Positions 1 to 13,090 of a stretch of DNA of 64,000 bases are shown here, one piece after another. Origin of the DNA: Manihot esculenta (Eukaryota > Streptophyta > Magnoliopsida > Malpighiales > Euphorbiaceae); NCBI RefSeq assembly GCF_001659605.2, contig NC_035170.2, forward strand, positions 5,890,001-5,954,000, read 5' to 3'. Under the pieces are notes generated by a model. It did not search any database. It was not told the origin of the DNA and worked only from the letters and a program-made list of their open reading frames with translations. A program made the translations under genes and the position numbers. The first letter of the stretch is position 1. Every line of letters begins with the position of its first letter.

Positions 1-389
1 TCCTTCTACAAATTTTCCATACTTGTTCCTTCAAAATCATAATACTTTTGATAGCTGTACTTTCTTCCTTTCCCTTCTTCTTGGCCCCAAGAAGATGGAA
101 ATTCATGAAATTGAGCCATTACAAAAGAATGATCTTCCCAACTAGTAGCTTCCTCTTTCTTTCGCTGCTTTCTCCATCTTTCAAATGTATTTTCTTTAAG
201 AATTACAGATGCAGTTCCTTTCAAGATTAATTTCTTCTTTAGCCTTTTTTATTTCTCCCATTTATCCTCCATGGAAATTTGGAACTCACAATAATAGAAA
301 TCACAATCACGATTCTCTTAGAATTAATTAGAGGCAAGCAATATTCAATTCAAACCGAAAAAACTGACTGAATCGAATTAATTAGGAAA
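1..389. other. Unassigned intronic sequence at left edge
   Basis: If the pullulanase gene continues leftward, this stretch is intron. No exon with pullulanase similarity is visible. A 72-codon open stretch on the minus strand (6-224) has no family signature I recognise; it may belong to the copia remnant that follows. Confidence 0.4.
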
Positions 390-2405
390 TTCAATTTGAT
401 ATTTTATTCTTTCTGGTTTGGTTTTTATTTTCAAAAATATCAGTCAGTAGTAGGATCACAACATTTTCAATCTTTTTGAAGCCAAGAATATCCAAGAAAG
501 ATTTAGGTTGGAGTTTGTCTTTGCCAGGAGTATCATCATGAACAAAACATATAAATTCGAAAACTCGTAGGGACAATTGATTGGAATTCTGGATAGAAAA
601 TAGAACAGAATAAGGACTTTGATATTACAAAATTGACGAAGGTATTCGATTAATAAAGTAATAAGCAGTAAGGATAGCTTTTCCCCCAAAAGTGCAATAG
701 AATAGGAGTAAGGTGCGGGCTGTTTCAATCAAATGCTGATTTTTTCGCTCGGCAACTCTATTTTGTTGTAGGGTACGAGAGCAAGAAGTTTGATGAGTAA
801 TGCTTTCAGTAGACAAGAAGTGAGTGAATAAGTTAGACAAATATTCCCTGCATTATTACCTCGTAATATCTTAATGTGAATACCAAATTGACTATGTATT
901 TTAGCGTAGAACTTCTGAAAACTAGAGAACAACTCAAAATGATTCATTAGAAATAGCCAAGTGCAATGAGAATAATCATCAATAAAGGTAACAATATTGA
1001 AATCCCAGTTGTACTAACCCGATTTGGATTCTAAATATCTGAATAAACAATGTCAAATATAGAAGTAACTCTATTATTGACTCGCTTGAAAAAAGAAGCC
1101 CGAGTTTTCTTCCCAAGTTGACAAAACTCATATTCTAAAGAAGGCAAGGAAGATAAATTAGGAACTAGTTTTTGTATCTAAGTACTATGAATGAATTCAA
1201 CGGAAGTGCTAGACACAAAAGCAGTTTAAGGGTTGGAAGTGGAAAAAGGAACAATCCTTGTGACTCATATCCTGCTCCAATTATCTTCCCAGTACTCTGG
1301 TATTGTACAACCACAGAATCAACAGCAAAGATGACTGAATAGTTAAGATCTTTAGTCAATTTGCTAATAGAGATTAAGTTGTATGTCATTCAGGAGAGAA
1401 TAAAACTATCTCTTTAACTTGAGTTTGTGAACTATTAGCTAATGTGACTTTAGATGATGTAGGATGTGAAACAAGAGTATGAAAAAAGATTGTGATTACC
1501 AGAGATATGATCGGAAGTACTAGAGTCTAGAATTCACGAACCAATGGGTAAAGACTTGGTTAGATAAGCAAATGAATTACCAAAATGAGCAATATGTGAA
1601 GAAGATTGTTGCTTAGTAGTTCGGAACTGTAGATAGTCTCTGTACTCTGCTTCAAGCACCAGAGTCTAGGATTCATGAACCAATGGGTAAAGACTTGGTT
1701 AGATAAGAAAATGAATTACCAAAATGAGCAATATGTGAAGAAGATTGTTGCTTAGTAGTTCGGAATTGTAGATAGTCTTAGTACTCTGCTTCATTTAGAG
1801 TGATTAAATCTAGTTTGGAACATGCATCTACTCTTTTTGATTGGGCCGTGTGAACTATATATACAATTATTTGCTTCTCAGATATGTTGAGAAAGAGTTT
1901 AAAGAGGAAAGGAATCTGCTTTAGGGATGTGAATAGTAATACCAAAGTTACTGCTCATGAAGGGTAGGTGAAGGAGAGCTGGGCTGGTGATCGGAGCAAG
2001 TGGGCTGGAGTCGCCTTTCTCTGGTGAGTTTAGGGGAAGGATTGCCAGCGTAAAAGGCCGCTGGAATAAAGGTCACGTGCTGGCGCGTGCACCAGATGCA
2101 GAAACAGAGTAGCAGCATGTGAAGACGTGTGGTGGCATTTTTGGTGACGACACTTCAAGGAGGTGTCAATCATAGACCAGTGAGAGTAGTGGCCTGGCGG
2201 TGAGATTAATTGACTTCTAGAGAATCTCCAAATGAAGGTGGCAGATGTGCCACTGATACTCACAGATAAGCCAAGATGCTTGGCTCTGATACCATGAAAC
2301 AGTGATGAGAAAGAAGAGAGAAGGAGAGATTTTGAGAGAAAGATGCTTGATAATTCCCTCAAACCAATTGGGGTATGCATACGATTTACAAAAAAATATA
2401 ATAAG
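390..2405 (-). mobile_element. Decayed Ty1/copia retrotransposon, antisense in pullulanase intron
   Basis: Minus-strand pieces, from high to low coordinate, show copia order. A PBS-like gctctgatacca at about 2284-2295 complements initiator tRNA-Met and adjoins an LTR that starts near 2296. A protease trace (ILDSSTSDH) lies near 1500-1550. A GAG-pre-integrase piece (NLISISKLTKDLNYSVIF) covers 1165-1389. An integrase piece carrying LQQNRVAERKNQHLIETAR and NRIPSS covers 625-840. Frames are broken many times, so it cannot be functional. The reverse transcriptase and the left LTR were not recognised. A TRIM sits inside the right-hand LTR. Confidence 0.8.
1522..1801. repeat. 140-bp tandem duplication inside the copia remnant
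   Basis: Two head-to-tail units begin at agagtctag (1522 and 1662), with a 140-bp period. They include identical stretches such as caatgggtaaagacttgg and agcaatatgtgaagaagatt and differ at only a few bases. The duplicated segment spans the degenerate protease region. Confidence 0.85.
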
Positions 2406-2717
2406 TGTTGAATCCCACATCGGTTGTGAAAAGGGGTAATGTGCCCCTTATATGGGCCATAGGCACTCCTCCCCCTCAAGCTAGCTTTTGGGGTGAGTTA
2501 GGCCTGGCCCAAATTTAACATGGTATCAGAGCCTCCCCATCCAATGTTGGGCGCCCCATAAATGTGCCACGCACCAGTAAAAATTCTGGGCGTAAGGGGG
2601 GTGTGTTGAATTCCACATCGATTGTGGAAAGGGGTAGTGTGCCCCTTATATGGGCCATAGGCACTCCTCCCCCTCGAGCTAGCTTTTGGGTGAGTTAGGC
2701 CTGACCCAAATTTAACA
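2406..2717 (+). mobile_element. TRIM (terminal-repeat retrotransposon in miniature), complete
   Basis: Two direct LTRs (2406-2520 and 2604-2717, about 115 bp, TGTTGAAT...TTTAACA) flank an internal region of only 83 bp. It opens with the primer site tggtatcagagcc and ends with the purine tract gtaaggggggtg. There is no coding capacity; it must have moved with proteins from another LTR element. A perfect 5-bp target duplication ATAAG occurs at 2401-2405 and 2718-2722. It is nested in the LTR of the copia remnant. Confidence 0.95.
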
Positions 2718-3275
2718 ATAAGAAATAAAATAAATCAATTTTCTAATTGTAGTCTAATTATATCTCAATCATGTCACATAATCTAAGCACCTAATTATGC
2801 ACACAACCACTACAAATCTAGGTTATTTATAGAAAGTATCTCAACACATACATTTGTGCTCTTGAGTTGGTGACATTTCTTATATTTTAGTCAAATTGTT
2901 CAATATCTTTCCATTTAATGCATATTGCAAGTATTAGAAAAAATGTGGCATTTTGATTATCACATTACAGCTGTGAAAAGAAAAACAAAAAGAAAAAGAA
3001 GGCAAAACAAGCGAACAATGTAGCGCAGGCAAGCTAGGGTATGTTCCCATTTGAGGATCATTTGTGTAGTGGCCCAGAATATATTCCACTTTCTTTTTCT
3101 TGTTGCACTCCCTAGCAATGGAAACATACATTATACAAGAAGTATTTTCTGTGAAACAAATGGAGGTGAAGTTGAAGTGTTGAACTTGTGATTGTATTAA
3201 ATTATTGTATGATAAATTATGTATAGCAGGTAATAAAATGAATGTTTAACTCTAGTGAGCACTTTCTTTTTGAAG
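2718..3275. other. Rest of the copia LTR and intron up to the first visible exon
   Basis: After the TRIM the interrupted LTR continues for an uncertain distance (aaataaaataaatcaattttc). The remainder is ordinary AT-rich intron ending in the acceptor ...tttttgaag before the exon at 3276. No gene is seen. Confidence 0.5.
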
Positions 3276-6200
3276 GATTCAGCAGGTGTACTTCATCTAA
3301 AGAAATTATCAAGTGCTGGCCTTACTCATGTTCATTTGCTTCCAGCCTTTCAATTTGCTGGTGTTGACGATGTAAGGGAGAACTGGAAGTCTGTAGGTAA
3401 GCATGTCTCTTACATCAAAATTTAGTGATTGTACTACGCCTTGCTGCGAAGTGAATTAATGATGATTTCTGTGTTCTTGCACATAAAAGTGTTAATAGAT
3501 CATCATGATGTCATAATGATTTTGCTGTTGTAATACTCATTGTTTATCAAAAAACTTTTGATGCTAACTCTTTTTCCGATAGTGATATTATGTCGGGAAT
3601 CTTTTAAATAGGAAATACCACAGAATATTGATGAATGATGAATTGCATCTCTTGGTTGGAAAGAATATTTAATAACTTAGAAATATGTTCAAAATTTTAT
3701 TTTATGCTTATTGGAATATTACTCAAAGAAACACAACAAAAACAGCACAACTACTAAGCTTGAATCCAATCTAGTTGGGTTTGCTATATGAATAATTTTC
3801 CGTGATTCAACTCTGAAATCAATTCTGCATAGATATTCAAACATTATAAATCTTTTGATACGCTATCCAAGTCATTTTAGGTATCCCACTTTCCACTATT
3901 AACAAATCACATTGTATTGGGGCATTCGATACTCTATGTTGGACATGATCAAATCATTTTAATAAACTCTCTTCTATTTTTTTTTCTCTAATGTGTGGTG
4001 TATGAGCAAGGTGCAAGCTATTCCAATAATGTGCCTATTCTTATGCTTAGCTACTCCATTTTGTTGAGGAGTATGTGCACAAGAAGATTGATGAAGACAT
4101 GAAGGTTTGAAAAGAAAGGGAATTATATTCTCATGCATTATTACTGCACAACACTTTAATGAAACACCAAACTGAGCGTGTACATCGCCGCAAAAATTTT
4201 GAAAGATAGAGAACACCACAGGACAATTTCATAAAAAATAACCAGGTGTGATGAGAATATCATCTATAGAAGTACTATAAATATCTGAATGAAAAATGTT
4301 AACATGTATGTAGCCCATTCATTAGTTCATTTTGAAAAAGAAGAACGAGTTTATATTTATGCTGTCAGGATCCGCAATTTAAAGAAGATAAGTGGGGAAG
4401 AGAAGGAACAAATTTTCTAGAGTTTGGATGACCAAATGACTGAAGAAGATGTAGAGGCATTGGAATTTGTGAACCAAAAGCAATGGGAGATCCTAGATTG
4501 GAGAAATGATTAATATCCTTGCGATGCGCATCCTATGCCAATCACCTTTCTCATATTCTGGTCCTGCACAGCAATTGTAAATATGATGAAACATTTATAT
4601 TGTTTGGTTAACTTATGGAGATGAGATTATATGGACATTTTGGAGCAAAAATATTGAGGTTAAGGGTATAGAAGGAAGAGGATGTGTTTCCTGTATTCCT
4701 TTAAATTGATCCATTGGCTAAAGTGACAGCAGATAGGAGAAAGGTCAAGAGATTTCTATTGCTAGAGATGTGGTCAAAAGCATTGGAATTAAGGATCCAG
4801 TGTTCAACGAAAGATTGAATTATAAAAGAAAAGAGCTCACCAATTTGTGAAGCACTTAAGCACATGCAAGGAGGAGGATGAGTACTGTTTGTATAATGAT
4901 ATTGTAAGTATTGTTCTCAGGCGGCTCCAGTTAGAGTGAGTGAGGACTGCCTTATTAGTCAATTTTTTTAACAAAAGCCGAAGTAGAGAAATAAAATACC
5001 ATTTTTGTGAGAGAATTACTAAAATAGATAATTGATGCCAAATGTCAAAGGTGATAAAGAAGCCAAGCTACAGTAGCTGAGCTTAGTTTTAGTAAAACTC
5101 AATTAAAAATTAGGTATGTATTTGTGTTAGAGAAGATTACAGCAGTCAAGCCTACCGCTTTTAAGAGAAAGAAAAAGGTTGACCTAAGAAGAGTCGGCAA
5201 CTCTACAGGGTTGCTGGAGAGAGTTGAATTAGTTGCTTATATTTTCAGCTAGAAAAAGTTGGCAGAGGACAGCTCACGGATTGGTGTGTGTGATGGGGGC
5301 AGAATCTTCTTCCTACCAATGTCACAGATTTTAGTGATGGAATTTTAAGGGACAATCAGATCCATAGGAGGCGCTTCTAAAGATGAAGGTGGTGTAACGT
5401 ACTGACCTCTAGACACCTATGGACAAAGAAAGGTAGGGACTAGGGACTCCTACTATTGATAAACAAATGAACGAGCAGCAAAACAGAGTTGCCTAGCTCT
5501 TATACCTAGTAAAAATAGGACAAATTGAGTAAAGATGTAGCTATTGTGTTTTTAGTATCTTCTCTCCTCTTCTTTCTGTTACTAAAAACATACAAACAAT
5601 CAATTCTTATAATCAATCAAACTAATCGTACAGTTAATCATATAATTTACACAATAGGTTTTTCAAGAGCTCCTGTTCAGACATTTCCCTTTTATTTTGG
5701 GAAAACTGAAATTGGTTTCTCCTCTTAGGGTGTTGATCTAGGTGTTCGGTTGGAAGGAGTTGCCATGCCCAAAGCAATGTCATTGGGAGGAAGTTTCGCA
5801 CGAAATTGTGGCCAGAATAGGTGCCACATGCTGGGGTGTGGAGGAACGGCTGAAGGTGAGGAGTGGTGCATGGACTTTGCATGTTCCATTTCTGACAGCA
5901 AGATTCTGCGAGACAGTCGCTACCAACTGGTTTTTCTTTTGGAGTGGGAGGTGAGTCTCAAAGATCAAAACACAAGGTAGGTCTGTGTTTGAAAGTTTTT
6001 CGGATATCTTTCTTAGACCTGCCAGAGGAGGGAAATAGAGTAAGGGATTTGAAACCCTAGGCTCTGATAACGTGTAAGTAAGAATAGAGATACTTGATTA
6101 TTACCTCAATCAACAGGGATTTAAATAGCGTACAAAAATTCTGAACTTGTAAATGAAGTCATAAATATTTCATCCTAATTGACTTTAGTTTCCTAGTTTA

Positions 6201-9200
6201 ATGCATGATTTAGGCAAAATTATGAAGTTACATTTGACATATCTTTACGGGGTCATTATCCCATTCTTCATATTCCAACACAAACACTTCATAGTAAACA
6301 AAGTGTTGAATTGTTGGTACTTTATTGCCACTAGGCTAAGTCTGCGGGATCAAGAAAGACGTATGGCTGGAAAAGGATGGGCCTGGGAAGCTGAGTGCTA
6401 CCAGAAAAACGAGTCAAAAGAAATAAAAGAGCTCATGACATGGGATTAGTGGGATCAAGAATATGGAGAAGTTTCTGGAGGAAATCCACAGCTGGCAGAG
6501 TGACAGTTTTGTAGCAGCAGCATGGGAGAAGGGAAAAATTATAATAACTAGTGGGAGAATAAAAGAGTGTGTGCTGTGTGTTTTGCTAAGTTTCTAAGCA
6601 GTATTGCTTGGGCCAGTGCCAGTAGAATCTCTTTTCAAGAGTTCTCTTGTGGCCAGTAGATCTCCTTCCTGGAATTCTCTGATGGTTATCGTCCTTGTCT
6701 TTGTTATTTTCCTTTGCTGCTTATATTGATATATTGCATTAGTTCTTGAGTTGAGAAGCAATAGAGATGTAGGGAACATTGCTGTAATTTCTTTCCAACA
6801 AATCATTAATACAAATTTCCATTTTCTCCTACTACAATTGCAGAATTCTCAACTCTATCAACCTGCAGTTACATTGCTTCCATTTCTTAAATAGTATATT
6901 CTTGTTTGACTTGCCCTGATATATCTTGTTGTTTTCCCATCATTCATATGCATGAAATTGAGGCTTTTGCAGATAACAGCATGCTAGAAAAATTACCGCC
7001 AGATTCAGCTGAGCAACAAGCTCATATTACTGCATTCCAAAATGATGATGGGTATAATTGGGGGTATGCTCCTAATGCTTCTGACCGGAACCAATTTTAT
7101 CAAGTTTATTGTGAATTAACATCAATATTATTTCATTCTCTTCAAAGGTATAATCCTGTCCTATGGGGGGTCCCTAAAGGAAGTTATGCAAGTAATCCAA
7201 ATGGTTCTTGCCGCACCATTGAGTTCAGAAAGATGGTTCAGGTCTGGACTGCTACCTTTAGTTTACCTCCACTTGATAATGATTGGGAACAATCTTGTGT
7301 TTTATATGATCTTATGGATTTTTTTATTGTTGTATGAGTTTTGGAGCTAGATAGTAATGGTTGACAATTTTGTTATAATTGATTCTTATTAATTGCAGGC
7401 AATTAACCGCATTGGTCTCCGGGTTGTGTTGGATGTTGTCTACAATCATTTGCATGGAAGTGGGCCTTTTGATGAGAATTCTGTTCTTGATAAGGTTTTT
7501 GATTTGTTGTTACAGTCCATCTTCGCTTATGTTTTCCAGTGTGCCCAGGCTTGTGGTTTGGGATTTCATTTATTATTTTCCAGTCTTATTATACTAGCTT
7601 CTGTTGTGACTTTAGTTTCTCTTATAGGTTGTTCCAGGTTATTATTTACGAAGGAACAGTGATGGCTTTATAGAAAATAGTACATGTGTGAACAACACTG
7701 CCAGTGAGCATTATATGGTTGAGCGCTTGATCGTTGATGATCTTTTAAGCTGGGCAGTTAACTACAAGGTGTTTATTCAAAGGATGCTGTTGTTATACAT
7801 AATATTTCTTGACACAGCAACATGTCATTTTCTCTGTTTTGAACTCTACGTTTCTTCTCTTCCATAATTTGTAACATAATATTCTATTTTATATATTGAT
7901 TTACGGTTGGCTTCAGGTAGAACTCATGAATTTTAGGTATTTTCATGTCTTCTGTTTGGTTGGGATTTTAACTGGGGCTTTTATAAGATATACTAGTTAA
8001 TGATCTATCTCTTTCTTCTTTTCTTGTATTTTTCTTTACAGATTGATGGATTCCGGTTTGACCTTATGGGCCATATGATGAAAAGTACAATGGTATCTGA
8101 TTTTCTTTAAATTATCTGCTTTCTTTTTTTTTTGTTTTATGTATATTTTTAAATACTATTGATGTTATACTGATGAATTGGAAAGGTAGGCTTATCAATA
8201 TTGTTGTTGGTTCTAGGATATTCAGAAATGTGAACTTGCTATAGAAAATGCTCTCTGCCAGTACATCTCATATGCACATAGGAATTAAGTCAGTGGCGTG
8301 TTTGTACTTCCAGTAGAAGTATTTGTGTAAATTCCATTCCATGTTGCATGAAATTTTTGACATGCCATTATGCCAAATGATTATGTCAAATGATGTCCTA
8401 GGCAGATAATATTAGTTATATCGGATGCTTGCACTTATCATAACAAAATCCCTTAATAGCTTTGGAGCTCAATATTGTGTTACCCGTATAGGTGAAAGCA
8501 AAAGATGCACTGCTCAGCCTAACAAAGGAAAGGAATGGAGTTGATGGTTCAAGTATCTACTTGTAAGCTCAGAATCATGAACCATTCTGGGTTTTTTCAT
8601 CAGTAAACTGTAAATTGTAACTTTATTTTTTAATGGTTGGGCCCTTCTTATGCACATATGCATCCATAAATTGGCTAAATTAACATTGTTCTTTACAGAT
8701 ATGGTGAAGGTTGGGACTTTGGTGAGGTTGCTAAAAATGCTCGTGGAATAAATGCTTCCCAGTTCAATCTTGGTGGAACTGGAATTGGGAGGTGCTATTT
8801 TTTGTCTACTGTATACTTTTTTGCTTCCCATATTAAAAAGTGCAACATTCAGTTTAGAGGATTGTACAACAATAGACATTCATTCCCATTCATCAACTTT
8901 GCATGGTTGACATTGTTGAATCCCACATCGGTTGTGGAAAGGGTAATGTGCCCCTTATATGGGTCATAGGCACTCCTTCCCTTGAGCTAGCTTTTGGGGA
9001 GAGTTAGGTCTGTCCCAAATTTAACATGGTATCAGAGCCTTTCCATCCGATATTTAGCCTCTCATAAATATGTCACGCACCAATAAACTTCTGGGTGTGA
9101 GAGGGTAGGTTGAATCTCATATTGGTTGTGGAAAAGAGTAATGTGCCCCTTATATGAGCCATAGGCACTCCTCCCCTTGAGTTAGCTTTTGGGGTGAGTT

Positions 9201-12200
9201 AGGTCTGTCCTAAATTTAACAAACATTTTGAGAATTAAAGTCATTGTATTAGTATCTTCTACTTCCTGGAACTGATTTTATATCTTGGAGATCTCTCTCT
9301 ATTGGGAAAAAGTTAGACATTATGTTGTTTTTAGGGTTTATCCTTTTCTAGTAAAGCTTATACCAGTCTTCCACCTAATTTATTGCATCCTTCCATATAA
9401 ACAAAGAATTATCTTCTCATTTTTAATTTTTCATTCATTAGTTTTGCAAAGGACCTTTCTTTTTTCCTTTCATTAAGTATTTGGAAATCTGATTTCAGTT
9501 TTAATGATCGAATACGCGATGCGATGCATGGTGGATCCCCATTTGGCCATCCTCTTCAGCAAGGATTTGTGACTGGTCTTATGTTGCAGGTAATCCATAT
9601 TGCCGCAAAGGCAACAAACTCTATCATGGTCATCTTACTGCCAAGGTTTCGAATTTTATTTGTTGAAAACTGAAGAAAATATGATCGTTTTTGTGTTTAG
9701 TTTCCATTCTTTTATTTGCATGTGTCTTGAAATTTATCTCTGTTTCTGAAAGATTTTGTTACACATCTCGCTCTCTCATCATTACCAGCAGCTATGGCCT
9801 GTCATTGAATCAATGCCCTTGTTTTCTAGTTACAGATTGATTTATCAGATTTTGGAGCTGATATAAGTGTTCTGAGAAAAAAGAATTGCTTCTTCTGTGG
9901 AGTATTTGAGTATTTAGTTTGGAAACATTGTAAAATGAGTGGAGTGCCTCTTTATTTTTCCTTGTATGTCATCATCAGGCAGTCTTTCAGTTTCTATTGG
10001 TCATGTCCAGGAGTAGAACCATAAATTTTGATGGGAGGGGATTTGGAAAGAGTTAGATGGGGAAAATGGGCGGTATTGAAAATTTTTCAGCACTAAGAAT
10101 AGGAACCATCCAATTATATTCTGAAATCATTCTCCATTCCTTTTTTTTTTTTGGCAATTTGACTGTAGAGAGTTTTCTGGAAAGATTCAACAGTTGTCAT
10201 CCATTTCTTTTTCCGTGTCTTCAACTAGGTGAAAGGCACAGGTCCTAAATCTGTTTTACTTGTATCATAAATGTTTTAATTTCATATTTTCATTAAACAA
10301 AAATCTCAGCTTTGTTCTTTCACATTATGCTTAAAATCCATGGATTATAAAATTATAAATTTAAGCCTGCATTTAGTTTTTGAAATTCATAAGTTCGTAT
10401 CTAATTCTAATTCTTTAATATCAATATTTTAAGATTATAGGTTGATCATATTTGTTGGCAGTAACATCTTCCCATGTTTATGCTAAAAAAGTAAAAAAAT
10501 CCTTTTCTAAAAACTGTTCCACAAAAATTCCCTGAGATCTGCCCCTAGTCATTTTTGGTTGATTTATCTTAAATTTCAATGTGCTATTCATATCATATGT
10601 TTGTCAACATTTACATCTTCTACATAACAGAAAGATTGAATATGTCATCGTCGTCAGCTGCATCAAACATTGTTTCTGAAACTGCGCATTCATTTTACAA
10701 ATTTGATTGTTTAATTGTGATGATCTCCAGTTATTTAAGTGGAACTAAAATTTGAGAGAAAAAACTTTTCTTTTAGATTATAGAATTCCTGAATATTAAT
10801 TGTTACAGCAGCTCTTATAATGTTCATTGATTATTTTTCTGCAGCCTAATGGTCATGACCATGGAGGAAAAGATGTTGAAGAACACATGCTTACGATAGC
10901 GAAGGATCACATCCAGGTTAATTATTGTCATGAAAGGTGTTCCTATTTAGTATAGGATTTAAATTCCTAATAAGTAGAATAATTTATGTCTAAATATTTC
11001 TATTTAGGGAGATTTGATACATTCCTATTTATTTTGAGAATCCCTTAATTTATAGTATGATACTATGATGCCATATATGTTTTGAGTATTCCATTATAAA
11101 TAGGCATGCCTTTGTATTATGACATGTAGAATACAATTAAATAAATAGCCTTTAAGGTGTGTCCATGGATGTAGGCTTTTGTAGTTGAACCATGTAAATC
11201 TTCTCATATTATTTTCCTCTTTCTCCTTCGTTTTCTTAACTTTAATATAGTATTTGAAGAATTTTGGGACGAATTTTCAGATTCCATTCCAATTAATTAA
11301 TCTTTACAAGTTTTGGGTATTTATACATAAAGAAAGATACCTATTTAGGAATATTTATAATAAAGGCAAAGAATAAAATCTCTACAATTAAACCTAATTA
11401 GGATATATGAAATCTTCCTAGAGAGTGGGTGTGATTGCCTAATTTAGGACAGAATCACGTTGCTCAACTCTCTTCTTCAAGTTGGTGCATATATATCACA
11501 TATGCCCAACTTACAAATTCAGGTGTGACAGACTTTGTTATTGAGCCCTTTGGTAAACACATTAGCTAGCTATTTGTTGAAAGTCACATGACCTATTGTT
11601 AATTTCTCTTTAATGAAGTGTCAATCAATTTCTGTGTTCTTCGTTCTATCATGTTAAATCGGATTGCAAACTATTTTGATGTCGGATTTGTTGTCATAGT
11701 ACAAGAGCAATTTGTTCCTCTCTAAGCAATTTGTCCCTCTCCAACTATTTTAATTCCTCCAACAATCTTTGCAACTGAGTTCACAAACACCTTTTGCCAT
11801 AACTCTATACTCAGTATCAACACTTGATCGAACAATAATATTTTGCTTTTTGCTTCTTGCTTCTCCAAATAACAAGATTTCCTTCCACAAGTATGCAGTA
11901 ACCAGCGGTTGACCTTCTATCGTCAAGTGATAGAACCCAATCTGGATCTACGAATGCATTTATTTGGAGATGATTGTGTTTGGAGAATAGGAGACCATTT
12001 TCAAAGGCAGGCTTTAAGTATCGCAGAATGTGAAAGACAGCTTGTATGTGAAGTTCACGAGGATAATGTATAAATTGATTGACTAAGATGACTACATATG
12101 TGTTATATTTAATAGAGCATGCGAGAGATAAATCAATCTACCTACGAATATTTGATATTTGCCAATATCTATTGGTTCACCGGTCCCTGCTTGTAACTTA

Positions 12201-13039
12201 TGATTGCTCTCAATAGGAGTTTTTACTGGTTTAAAACCTAACATGCCAGTTTTTTTCAAGAGATCTAAAATATATTTCCTTTGAGAGATAAAGATCCCCT
12301 TCTTCGATCTAGCAACTTTAATTCCTAGAACATACTAGAATTTTCCTAGATTTTTAATTTCGAATTTTCAACCCAGGAGCTTCTTTAATCGAGTCATCTC
12401 TTCTTTGTCATCTCCTGTAATTACCATGTTTTCTACATAAACTATGAGAAGGGTAATTTTACCCTTATGATGCCTAATAAACAGGGTATAATCAATATTG
12501 CTCTATTGATAGCTGAAGAAAACTATAGCTCTACTGAATCGATTGAACTAAGCTCTGGATGACTGTTTCAACTTATACAAATCCTTCTTTAACCTACATA
12601 CCTTTTCTTGCATTTTTTCATCAGTAAACTTAGGAGGAATTTCCATATATGCTTCTTCCTCTAAGTCTCTATGGAGAAACGTATTTTTCATATTAATTGT
12701 TGTAGGTTCTAGTAAGGTTGGTAGCGCAAGATAGTAATACTCTGACTAAGTCAGAGTTCATTTTGGCAATAGGGACAAATGTCTCCTAGTAATCCACTCC
12801 ATATGGAATGTATCCCTCAATAAGTAGTCTGGTCTTGAATCTTTCAATTGACCTATTTGCTTTGTGTTTCACAATGTATCAGAGCAGTATCCAGGTGACG
12901 TTACAAAAAGAGGTGGATGTCACTAAGGGAATTTTGAAGATATAAGGCAAGAATTTAAAGATTTTGATGTGATATTGAGAGTTGTTGAAAATGTAGGACA
13001 AGAACTTAAAGATCGACAAGTAAAGCAACTTGGATACTC

Positions 13040-13090
<51 letters not shown>

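Noticed and set aside
12870..12900. Primer-site-like tgtatcagagcag on the plus strand
   Set aside because: No LTR end was found beside it; it may be chance or a trace of another lost element.
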